NCBI GenBank assembly: GCA_016178045.1
Contig: JACOUE010000038.1
Span: 1-48,858, forward strand
Direction of reading: 5' to 3'
Length of the DNA: 48,858 nucleotides
Source of the DNA: Chloroflexota bacterium
Lineage (GTDB): Bacteria; Chloroflexota; Dehalococcoidia; SM23-28-2; JACOUE01
In this document: piece after piece, positions 42,317 through 48,858 of the stretch
Layout: the number at the start of each line of letters is the position of its first letter
Position numbering within the stretch: the first letter of the stretch is position 1
Notes under the pieces: generated by a model
Database searches by the model: none
Seen by the model: only the letters and a program-made list of their open reading frames with translations
What the model was told of the DNA's origin: nothing
Made by a program: the position numbers and the translations under genes

Positions 42317-43402
42317 TCACTTGCCGGAGGCCGCGCTCCTCCCTGACGGCTGCTTCCGCTTCAGGAAGATGGAGCCGTTGTCCACCCGCACGGAGTAAAT
42401 GGCAACCGGTCGGGCGGCGGGCGCCCGCAGCGGTTTGCCGGTGGCCAGGTCGAACTGCGAGTCGTGCCAGGGGCAGGTGACGGCGGTCCCCTCCACGCTG
42501 CCTTCCGAGAGCGGCCCGTTAGCGTGCGAGCAACGGTCCCCCAGGGCGTAGACGCGACCGCCGACGTTGAACAGCGCCACCTGGTCCCCCGCGAAGTAGA
42601 CAACGGTACTCTCGCCTTCGGGGACATCGGCGAGCCTGGCGACGGGCACCCACGGCCCCGCGCGCTCGCCCTCGGCGGCCGCGGCGGTTTCGTCGCCGGG
42701 GGCGCCCAGGCTGTCCAGCGTCTCCGCAAGCCCCATCGCCGTGCAGGTGAAGATGGGAGTGTCCCGCAGCGTGTACTGGCTGGACTCCGCCTCCCGCAGC
42801 TCCATCACTAGGTCCAGGAAGTCCGACGGCTCGTCGGTCTCAAAGGCGACGACGAACTCCTGGTCGTCGAGGCCGAAGGAGTAGGTCGTGTTCAGCTTGA
42901 CCGAAGGGTACTTCCGCCCGACCGCGATATGCTCGTCCATAATGCGCTGGCGCTCCTCCAGGGGCAGCTTGTACCACGCTCGCGTCTTCACGAAGGGGTA
43001 GACGAACAGGTACTTCGATTCGGTTGGCCGGATGACGGTGCGGTCCTCCGGGGCCTCGGGCTGGTCCTTGGCGGCGTAGACGGAGCGGCGGGTCATCGCT
43101 AGGTAGGAGTAGGGAACGGTCAGGTAGGGGCCCGTCGCCGTGCTGAAGAGGGCGGTGGTCAGCTGCTGCACGTCCTCCAGGCGCTCGCCGATCTGCCAGA
43201 GGAGGAAGTCGGCGTCGCCGCGGGCCCCCATCAGGCTGTAGCTTCGAACCAGGAGGCGATCGCCGAACGACTCGACCGTCCGGCAGAACTGCCGCTTCGA
43301 CTCCTCCCGCTCGGCGGCGGACAGCCGGCGCCAGGCGGGGTCGACCTTGAAGAAGGTGAACTTGACGATCTGGCGGCGGCTGCGCTGGCTCTCCTGGGAC
43401 AT
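42317..43402 (-). CDS. chlorite dismutase-family (ChdC/HemQ-like) protein fused to a Rieske [2Fe-2S] domain
   Basis: Residues about 10-225 are the ChdC/HemQ fold that removes propionates from coproheme in the Gram-positive haem pathway: VKFTFFKVDPAWRRLSAAER, then SKYLFVYPFVKTRAWYKLPL and TTYSFGLDDQEFVVAFETD. Residues about 245-345 are a complete Rieske domain with CSHANGPLSEG and CPWHDSQFDLATG, the two Cys-His pairs of the cluster. The domains share one reading frame with no internal start. The role of the iron-sulphur domain is not known; it could supply or sense electrons. It lies nine bases after the aldo/keto reductase. Confidence 0.88.
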   Translation of the reverse strand: MSQESQRSRRQIVKFTFFKVDPAWRRLSAAEREESKRQFCRTVESFGDRLLVRSYSLMGARGDADFLLWQIGERLEDVQQLTTALFSTATGPYLTVPYSYLAMTRRSVYAAKDQPEAPEDRTVIRPTESKYLFVYPFVKTRAWYKLPLEERQRIMDEHIAVGRKYPSVKLNTTYSFGLDDQEFVVAFETDEPSDFLDLVMELREAESSQYTLRDTPIFTCTAMGLAETLDSLGAPGDETAAAAEGERAGPWVPVARLADVPEGESTVVYFAGDQVALFNVGGRVYALGDRCSHANGPLSEGSVEGTAVTCPWHDSQFDLATGKPLRAPAARPVAIYSVRVDNGSIFLKRKQPSGRSAASGK

Positions 43403-43411
43403 GGGACCGGC

Positions 43412-44413
43412 TCAGGCCTGGGTGGATGCGGCCTCGGCCTCCGGGTAGAAGTCGTGCTCGTACAGGTCGGCGATGCGGGTCAGTTCGTCGGCGGTCAGGG
43501 GGGGCGTGTCGCTGGCGGCGGCGAACTCGCGCAGCTGCTCGGCGTCGTAGATGTTGGGGAGGACGGAGGCGACACCGGGCTCGGCCAGGACGTACTGGAT
43601 GGCGGCCTGGCCGATGGTGCGGCGGCCGTCCTCCGTGAGGAAGTCGAGCTTCTTCAGCTTCTTCAGCCCCTCCGTCAGCCACTCCCGGGGGCGGTGGCTA
43701 CGGTGGTCGGTCGTGGCGAAGGTGGTCGACTCGTCGTACTTGCCCTCCAGCAGGCCGGACGAGTGGGGCACCCGCACCAGCACCCCCACGCCCTGCTCGC
43801 GGGCCACCGGGAAGAAGTCCCGCCCCGGGTTCTGCTCGAGCAGGTTGTAGATGGTCTGGAGGCCGCCGATGCTCCGGCGGCGCATCGCCGCCAGCCCCTC
43901 GTCCCGCCAGCCGATGGCGGGGCCGAGAGCGACGCCGTAGTGGCGGATCTTGCCCTCGCGCTTCAGCTCCTCCAGGGTCGCGAAGAGGTCATCGCTCTCG
44001 ATGGCGGTCAGGCGGGGGTTGTGGAGCTGGTACAGGTCGATGTAGTCGGTCTGGAGCCGCTTCAGGCTCTCCTCCAGGGCGAACCGTATGAAGGCGGGCG
44101 AGAAGTCCTGCGGCAGCTCCCGCTGGCCGCGCCCTTCGCCGGCGTGGTGGTAGAAGTCGTACCCGAACTTGGTGGCGATGACGACGCGGTCCCGGACGTC
44201 GCCGAGGGCTTTGGCGAGCATCGTCTCGCCTTTGCCGTTGCCGTAGGTGTCGGCGGTGTCGAAGAAGGTGACGCCCAGGTCGTAGGCCCGGCGGAGCAGG
44301 CCGAGGCCGTACTCTTCATCGGTGATGCCCCACCAGGTGGTGCTCACTGTCCAGACGCCGAAGCCGACCGCCGAGGCGGTGAGGTCGCTATTGCCGAGCT
44401 TTCGGTACTGCAT
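43412..44413 (-). CDS. aldo/keto reductase
   Basis: A 333-residue NADP(H)-dependent TIM-barrel reductase. The catalytic Asp and Tyr are in [11 protein letters not shown], the Lys in [10 protein letters not shown] and the His in [11 protein letters not shown]. The start is [20 protein letters not shown], and the C-terminal [20 protein letters not shown] binds the cofactor. The substrate is not predictable. It comes first in a short unit with the ChdC-Rieske gene, nine bases apart. Confidence 0.92.
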   Translation of the reverse strand: MQYRKLGNSDLTASAVGFGVWTVSTTWWGITDEEYGLGLLRRAYDLGVTFFDTADTYGNGKGETMLAKALGDVRDRVVIATKFGYDFYHHAGEGRGQRELPQDFSPAFIRFALEESLKRLQTDYIDLYQLHNPRLTAIESDDLFATLEELKREGKIRHYGVALGPAIGWRDEGLAAMRRRSIGGLQTIYNLLEQNPGRDFFPVAREQGVGVLVRVPHSSGLLEGKYDESTTFATTDHRSHRPREWLTEGLKKLKKLDFLTEDGRRTIGQAAIQYVLAEPGVASVLPNIYDAEQLREFAAASDTPPLTADELTRIADLYEHDFYPEAEAASTQA

Positions 44414-44466
44414 TGCCGTCCTTCACGAGTATAGTGACGGGCACCGGCCAGTTCAACGATTGCTCT

Positions 44467-45393
44467 TTAGTCGGTCAGCCCCCGCAGCATCTCCAGATAG
44501 CGGAGGAAGTCGGCGGTACTCTTGACGTCGGGCATGAAGTTCGTCTCCAGGGCCAGCTCGGTGATTCCCGCCTCTTCTGCCTTCTTCGCATCCTCCTTCA
44601 TCTGCTCCAGCGAGCCCTGGAACGGCATGCGTCCGTCCTTGATCGGCCCGTCCGTCACCTGGAATATGTTGACGCGGGCCGGGAAGATCAGCGAGTTAGG
44701 GTCCCTGCCCGTCTCCTTGGCTGCCGACTTGACGGTCTGCACCCCCTGGGCCAGCGTCTCGAACGGCAGAAAGGCTATGGGGTGCCAGCCGTCGCAGAGA
44801 CGGCCGGCCCGCATTATGCCGGCCGGGACGAAGGAGGCGAGGACTATGGGCGGGTGCGGGCGCTGCAACGGCTTGGGCCCCACTTCCGACTTCGGCATTG
44901 TGTAGAACCGGCCCTTGAACTCAACAGGGTCGTCTCCCCACAGGGCCGTCACCGCGCGGATGAACTCCTCCTGTCGGGCGCCCCGGTTCCGGTAGGGCGC
45001 CCCGCTGGCGTCGAACTCGTCTTTGTTCCAGCCCAGGCCGAGGCCGAACACGACCCGGCCGCCGGACAGCACGTCCAGCGTCGCCACGCGCTTGGCCACA
45101 TCGGCGGGACTGTGGTAGGCGTAAACGATGATGCTGGTGCCAAGTCTAATACGGTTGGTTACGGCGGCAGCGTAGGTGAGGGTCTGGAAAGGGTCCAGCA
45201 CCCAGCGGTACTGGAGCGGCAAGGAACCGTCCGGGCTTCCCGGATAGGGTATCTGCGGTTGCAGCGGCCGGAGCAGGCGCTGCTGCACCCACAGGCTGTC
45301 GTATCCCAGCTCCTCGGCGCGCCTGGCGACCTCGCGAATGGCTTCCGGGGTAGCAGCGCGCCCCATCTGGGGCAGGCAGAATCCGAGCTTCAC
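44467..45393 (-). CDS. LLM-class (luciferase-like) F420-dependent oxidoreductase
   Basis: A 308-residue TIM-barrel flavin/F420 enzyme: EVARRAEELGYDSLWVQQR at the front, TNRIRLGTSIIVYAYHSPAD, and VFGLGLGWNKDEFDASGAPY mark the family. The track opens 70 codons too early; the real start is the GTG at 45393, since AGGAGGTGCCCAG precedes it and VKLGFCLPQMG is the usual opening. The F420 cofactor is likely for this subfamily. It is divergent from the FAD reductase across about 136 bp. Confidence 0.88.
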   Translation of the reverse strand: MKLGFCLPQMGRAATPEAIREVARRAEELGYDSLWVQQRLLRPLQPQIPYPGSPDGSLPLQYRWVLDPFQTLTYAAAVTNRIRLGTSIIVYAYHSPADVAKRVATLDVLSGGRVVFGLGLGWNKDEFDASGAPYRNRGARQEEFIRAVTALWGDDPVEFKGRFYTMPKSEVGPKPLQRPHPPIVLASFVPAGIMRAGRLCDGWHPIAFLPFETLAQGVQTVKSAAKETGRDPNSLIFPARVNIFQVTDGPIKDGRMPFQGSLEQMKEDAKKAEEAGITELALETNFMPDVKSTADFLRYLEMLRGLTD

Positions 45394-45529
45394 CTGGGCA
45401 CCTCCTTCGGGGACGTTGGGACGGGCTTGCCTTTCATCGTAACGAGCGGGCGGAGTCGCTGGCAAGCCTGCCTGCTGTGCGTGGGCAACGGGTAGAATAA
45501 GATAGGGAGGCACGTATCCGGGAGGAGCC

Positions 45530-46753
45530 ATGGCGGCTACGCCTACCTTCGTTATCGTCGGGGCCAACCTTGCCGGCGGGCGGGCCGCCGAGGCGCTGCG
45601 CAAGGAAGGCTTCGGCGGCCGCGTCGTCCTTATCGGCGCGGAGCCAGACCCGCCTTACGAGCGCCCGCCCCTCTCCAAGGAGTACCTGCGCGGCGAGGAG
45701 GAGCGGGACAAGCTCTTCATCCTGCCTCAGCAGTTCTACCCTGAAAACGACGTTGACCTGCGTCTGGGCACGGCGGCCACGGCCCTGGACGTCAGGGAGC
45801 GCACCGTCGAATTGGACAAGGGGGTGCCCGTCAAGTACGACAAGCTACTCATCGCCACAGGGGGTAGAGTGCGCCGGCTCGCCGTCCCCGGCTCCGACCT
45901 GGAGGGGGTCTACTACCTGCGGACGGTGGCAGACTCCGAACGCATCGCGGCGGAGATGGCGCCGGGCCGGCGGTTGGTAGTCGCCGGGGCCGGGTTCATC
46001 GGCGCGGAGGTGGCGGCCTCGGCGCGGGTGAAGGGTCTGGAGGTAGCGGTGGTGGAGATGGAGACCGTCCCCCTCAAGCACGCCCTGGGCGAGGAGGTGG
46101 GCCGCGTTTACGCCGACATTCACCGCGACCAGGGCGTCGACCTCAGGCTGGGCGAGCCCGTCGCCCGCTTCGAGGGGTCGAGGCGCGTGGAGCGGGTCGT
46201 CTGCGCCTCCGGGGACGCCATTGACTGCGACTTCGTGGTCGTCGGCGTGGGCATCGAGCCGGAGACGTCGCTGGCCGAGGCCGCGGGCATCGAGGTCGGT
46301 AACGGCATCGTGGTCAACGAGTACTGCGAGACCAGCGTGCCGGACGTCTACGCGGCCGGGGACGTGGCCAACCACTACAACGCGCTCCTGGGGGAGCGCC
46401 TGCGGGTGGAGCACTGGCAGAACGCTCAGAACCAGGGCGCGGCCGCCGCCGTCAGCATGCTGCGGCGGGAGACGTTCGCCGAGGTCCCCTGGTTCTGGTC
46501 CGACCAGTACGACCTGAACATGCAGTACGCCGGCTACGCCAGCACCTGGGACGAAGTCGTCTTCCGGGGGAGCGTTGAAGAACGCCGCTTCACCGCCTTC
46601 TACCTCAGGGACGGCCGCATCCGGGCGGCGATGGCCATCGGTCGCGCCCGCGACATAAGGCCGGCGCGGGAGCTAATCGGCAGGGGCGTGGGGGTGGGCG
46701 CCGCCGCGCTGCGGGACGAAGAAGTCGACCTGCGGAGCCTCGTCCCTGACTAG
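45530..46753 (+). CDS. FAD-dependent NAD(P)H:ferredoxin/rubredoxin reductase-like oxidoreductase
   Basis: A 407-residue two-dinucleotide enzyme: FAD loop FVIVGANLAGGRAAEAL near the N-terminus, NAD(P) loop LVVAGAGFIGAEVAASARV, and the FAD-binding VPDVYAAGDVANHYN. The C-terminal reductase domain is intact. It fits the ferredoxin-reductase branch that feeds P450s and dioxygenases. The P450 at 38781 and the Rieske protein at 42317 are possible partners, but this is inferred from context. Confidence 0.88.
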   Translation: MAATPTFVIVGANLAGGRAAEALRKEGFGGRVVLIGAEPDPPYERPPLSKEYLRGEEERDKLFILPQQFYPENDVDLRLGTAATALDVRERTVELDKGVPVKYDKLLIATGGRVRRLAVPGSDLEGVYYLRTVADSERIAAEMAPGRRLVVAGAGFIGAEVAASARVKGLEVAVVEMETVPLKHALGEEVGRVYADIHRDQGVDLRLGEPVARFEGSRRVERVVCASGDAIDCDFVVVGVGIEPETSLAEAAGIEVGNGIVVNEYCETSVPDVYAAGDVANHYNALLGERLRVEHWQNAQNQGAAAAVSMLRRETFAEVPWFWSDQYDLNMQYAGYASTWDEVVFRGSVEERRFTAFYLRDGRIRAAMAIGRARDIRPARELIGRGVGVGAAALRDEEVDLRSLVPD

Positions 46754-46870
46754 CGGCGGGCTGATCCGCCTCACACACCGACGAAAACAGCGGCGCAGGC
46801 CCGATAAGCTGTAACAATGTCGCCTCTGAACGGGTCTTTCATTCTGGGTGACAGTTACAGGAGCGTGGTG

Positions 46871-47575
46871 ATGAAAGTACTCATTGTCGACGACGAACCG
46901 GACGTCATCGAGGTCGTAAACCTCTGTTTCAGCCTGCGCTGGCCCGAGGCGGAACTGATCGCCGCTAAGGACGGCCAGGAAGCCCTCAAGTTGATCGAGG
47001 AGCACCGCCCCGACCTCGTCCTCCTGGACCTCATGCTGCCCGACCTGGACGGCTTCCAGGTCTGCCAGGAGGTCCGCCGCTTTTCCGACGTGCCCATCGT
47101 CATGCTCACCGCCCGCGACACCGAAGTCGACAAGGTCCGCGGCCTGGAGATGGGCGCGGACGACTACGTAACCAAGCCGTTCAGCCACCTGGAGCTGCTG
47201 GCCCGCGTGCGCGCTGTCATGCGCCGCTACGAGAGCCAACTGCCCGCCGTGGGCGAGGTGTTCGAGTCCGGCGACCTGCGCATCGACTACTCCAGCCGCA
47301 CCGTCACCATCAAGGGGCAGCCGGTGAAGCTGACCCCCACGGAGTACACCCTCCTCTTCCACCTGACCCGCAACGCCGGGCGGGTCCTGCCCCACGACAT
47401 GCTCCTGGGTAAGGTGTGGGGCCGCGAATACCAGGAAGAGATCGACTACCTGAAGGTGTACGTGCGCCGCCTGCGCCAGAAGCTCGAGGGCGACGCCGAG
47501 ACCATCGGCGAAATCGTCAGCGAGCGCGGCGTCGGCTACAAGTTCGTGCAGGCTGTGGTCGCCCAGACCGCCTAG
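46871..47575 (+). CDS. OmpR/PhoB-family response regulator
   Basis: Starting at the ATG at 46871 behind ACAGGAGCGTGGTG, the 234-residue protein has a receiver domain with the phospho-accepting Asp53 (LVLLDLMLPDLDG) and Lys in DYVTKPFSHLELL. A winged-helix effector domain follows, with VKLTPTEYTLLFHLTRN and EEIDYLKVYVRRLRQKLEG. It activates or represses target promoters. No histidine kinase is in the window, so it is an orphan here. Possible binding sites lie just downstream at 47687-47724. Confidence 0.93.
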   Translation: MKVLIVDDEPDVIEVVNLCFSLRWPEAELIAAKDGQEALKLIEEHRPDLVLLDLMLPDLDGFQVCQEVRRFSDVPIVMLTARDTEVDKVRGLEMGADDYVTKPFSHLELLARVRAVMRRYESQLPAVGEVFESGDLRIDYSSRTVTIKGQPVKLTPTEYTLLFHLTRNAGRVLPHDMLLGKVWGREYQEEIDYLKVYVRRLRQKLEGDAETIGEIVSERGVGYKFVQAVVAQTA

Positions 47576-47686
47576 CGGGTCGATAAGCGACGTCTCGTCA
47601 CGCAGGCACCTGTTATCCTTTTCGCCGGTCGCGGCCCTGAGCCTAATCCTCCGCACTTTCCCCGACAAAGTCTCCCCGAGCCGGCA

Positions 47687-47729
47687 TTAACCCAACGTTA
47701 ACCTTCGTACGGTTGCGGTTAACCGTTGT
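47687..47729. promoter_or_regulatory. phased TTAACC repeats, candidate PhoB-type operator
   Basis: TTAACC occurs at 47687, 47698 and 47719, spaced 11 and 21 bases apart. The last lies in the palindrome CGGTTAACCG (47716-47725). Direct repeats 11 bp apart are how OmpR/PhoB proteins dock. The 478-bp gap from 47576 to 48052 holds this array, the GC-rich hairpin at 47848 and the stem at 47935; I see no convincing gene in it. Confidence 0.5.
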
Positions 47730-47847
47730 GTTCACCTTCGTCCCTGACAATGAGGCTCAGTATGAGTGAGCCGCGCAGTGACGAGCCCAGCGTCAACGGC
47801 TTCAGCCATCAAGGTGGCGGGGGCGTCCCCTGTCGCGCAGGCGGGGT

Positions 47848-47867
47848 CCGGGGAGACGCCTCCCCGG
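47848..47867. other. GC-rich hairpin in a structured non-coding leader
   Basis: CCGGGGAG at 47848-47855 pairs perfectly with CTCCCCGG at 47860-47867. It lies in a G-rich tract, about 47810-47930, that reads CCGGCAGGCAGTGGGGTTG a little further on. It may be a structured RNA leader of the surface protein, but no known class fits well. Confidence 0.4.
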
Positions 47868-47934
47868 TCCGGCAGGCAGTGGGGTTGAGGGGCCGCCCTC
47901 GCTCGGAGGGTTTCGCCGCCAGGGGCAGGCTCAA

Positions 47935-47968
47935 AACTGACCTTGTGTAATAGAACATAAGGTCAGTT
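47935..47968. terminator. hairpin AACTGACCTT..AAGGTCAGTT
   Basis: A perfect 10-base stem with a 14-base loop, followed by GTTTAAGG. It could end a leader transcript on the plus strand before the surface-protein gene starts at 48053. Confidence 0.5.
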
Positions 47969-48052
47969 GTTTAAGGGAGTAGAAGCCAACCGGTGGGTGA
48001 GGCCGCCGGCGGGCTCTACTGTGAGGCCAACCGAATAGGGAGGGACCAAGCA

Positions 48053-48858
48053 ATGAAGCCCAATCGGGACGGGTCTGGCTTCCGTCGCCAGCCCAACAGT
48101 CGCTTTGAGCGGCGCCGCCGCTACTGGCTGCGCGTGAGCTCGGCGAAGAGGAGCCTTCCTCGCTGGTCGACCGTTATCGCGGCGGCGTTTGTCTTTGCCC
48201 TCGTCGCTCTTGTCTGGGCCACCTTTGGCCGGGGGGAGGGCGGCGAACCTGCTTACGCCCTCAGCGATGGGGCGTGTCAAGGGACCTTCCACGGGAATCC
48301 GCCGGGGTCTCTGGCCAAGGAGACGATCCCCCCCAGCGGTACTCCAGTGGCCCCTGGAACCGAAGTGCAGGTCACCATTACCTGGGACCCAGCAGACTGG
48401 CTCAGCGTTTCTCGGCTACTCGATTGTGTTGAGGTGGGCGACGCTCTTCGGGAAGACCTGAGCTACGAAGAGAAGCCCCCCGTTAACGATGGTATCGCTA
48501 CCCACAGTTATACGATCCCCGCTGATACGCCTCCCGGAACCACCGTCTGCGACAGGGCCGACCTGGCTGGAGATCCGTCTGGTAGAGCTCCCACGCAGAA
48601 GAGCAACGTCGTGTGCTTCGTAGTCACGGGTCCTCCCCCAACACCTACGGCTACAGCGACCGCTACGGTCACGCCTACGGCGACCGCGACGGCGACGGTG
48701 ACGCCGACCGCGACGGCGACGGTGACGCCGACCGCGACGGCTACAGCTACCGCTACGGTCACGCCTACGGCGACCGCGACGGCGACGGTGACGCCGACCG
48801 CGACGGCTACAGCTACCGCTACGGTCACGCCTACGGCGACTGCGACGGCGACGGTGAC
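48053..48858 (+). CDS. membrane-anchored surface protein with TP/TA-rich repeat linker (partial, continues off the right edge)
   Basis: This gene is missing from the ORF track because it has no stop inside the window. The ATG at 48053 lies behind AGGGAGGGACCAAGCA. A basic cytosolic start (RFERRRRYWLRVSSAKR) precedes one hydrophobic segment (TVIAAAFVFALVALVWATF), which is a signal anchor or long signal peptide. A domain with paired cysteines (YALSDGACQGTF, LLDCVEVG, TTVCDRAD, NVVCFVV) extends to about residue 197. The rest is PTPTATATATVTPTATATAT and so on, a Thr/Pro/Ala linker typical of glycosylated stalks. The adhesin-like role is inferred. Confidence 0.8.
   Translation, partial: MKPNRDGSGFRRQPNSRFERRRRYWLRVSSAKRSLPRWSTVIAAAFVFALVALVWATFGRGEGGEPAYALSDGACQGTFHGNPPGSLAKETIPPSGTPVAPGTEVQVTITWDPADWLSVSRLLDCVEVGDALREDLSYEEKPPVNDGIATHSYTIPADTPPGTTVCDRADLAGDPSGRAPTQKSNVVCFVVTGPPPTPTATATATVTPTATATATVTPTATATVTPTATATATATVTPTATATATVTPTATATATATVTPTATATATV
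48665..48858 (+). repeat. tandem repeat encoding the TP/TA linker
   Basis: Copies starting ACGGTCACGCCTACGGCGAC begin at 48665, 48755 and 48821. The spacings are 90 and 66 bases, differing by one 24-base (eight-codon) subunit. The array runs off the window edge, so its length here is a minimum. Confidence 0.85.

Noticed and set aside
46809-46860. CTGTAAC..GTTACAG inverted repeat before the response regulator
   Set aside because: A seven-base stem across 38 bases is easily due to chance.
47726-47950. 74-residue ORF
   Set aside because: Low-complexity Gly/Arg translation of a G-rich structured stretch, with no ribosome site.
48508-48828. 106-residue minus-strand ORF (VAVAVAVGVT repeats)
   Set aside because: It is the reverse reading of the TP/TA repeat of the surface protein.
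48665-48858. possible CRISPR array
   Set aside because: The repeats touch without spacers and keep reading frame, so they are coding repeats.

Overview
The window is GC-rich chromosomal DNA with short intergenic gaps and many ATGA-type overlaps. The gene set suggests a free-living aerobic or microaerobic bacterium, most likely a Chloroflexota (Dehalococcoidia-like) lineage. Pointers are three deazaflavin/F420-type enzymes, a coproheme-decarboxylase-type (ChdC/HemQ) protein, a TreT-type trehalose synthase, a DUF4389 protein, TP-rich surface-protein linkers and Tat-exported peptide-binding lipoproteins. The phylum is inferred from gene content only; no rRNA is present, and no searches were run. 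All calls come from reading the sequence and the supplied translations.

Layout. 1-140: what looks like the end of an IS21-like element. 165-3978: trehalose synthase, a membrane diguanylate cyclase and a broken receiver/ParA-type gene. 4204-7359: a frameshifted hydrolase-adenylate cyclase gene and an acyl-CoA dehydrogenase, which the ORF track wrongly merges into one 1051-residue ORF. 7473-12792: small membrane proteins, RibD, a metallo-beta-lactamase hydrolase, a DinB-like protein, a Ddn-like F420 enzyme, a DUF4389 protein and a Mycobacterium-type dCTP deaminase. 12920-15316: a sigma factor / zinc-finger anti-sigma / SIMPL lipoprotein unit, divergent from signal peptidase I and pyrE. 16976-18860: PPOX enzyme, MFS transporter, tRNA-Lys(UUU). 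18979-20290: a broken sigma-like gene facing two tandem winged-helix paralogues across an AT-rich gap. 20419-21745: SppA-like peptidase and a small HTH protein. 21815-26290: an SCP2-like protein and three tandem ferritin-like (R2-type) paralogues.

26349-31880 is a cobalamin locus on the minus strand. A B12 riboswitch with an intrinsic terminator leads into btuF, btuC, btuD and a PduO-type adenosyltransferase, then a small membrane protein, a histidine phosphatase and a rhomboid protease. 32016-38589 holds an SDR lacking the usual Tyr/Lys pair and a peptide-transport cluster: an intact Tat-lipoprotein SBP, a broken second SBP, DppC and DppB. 38781-42224 is an ABC permease-ATPase-P450 unit behind a palindromic operator-like site. 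42317-46753 carries a ChdC-Rieske fusion, an aldo/keto reductase, an LLM-family F420 enzyme and an FAD reductase. 46871-48858 has a PhoB-like response regulator, a structured non-coding stretch and the start of a membrane-anchored surface protein with a TP/TA-rich repeat.

Two themes stand out. First, the ferritin-like array contains two copies with a complete di-metal ligand set. The third lacks most of the ligands and has a duplicated N-terminal helical repeat, which looks like an enzyme/pseudo-enzyme set with an SCP2-like partner. Second, four genes carry frame-breaking lesions, three of them internal deletions. Either this lineage is losing genes or the assembly has local errors; read mapping would decide.
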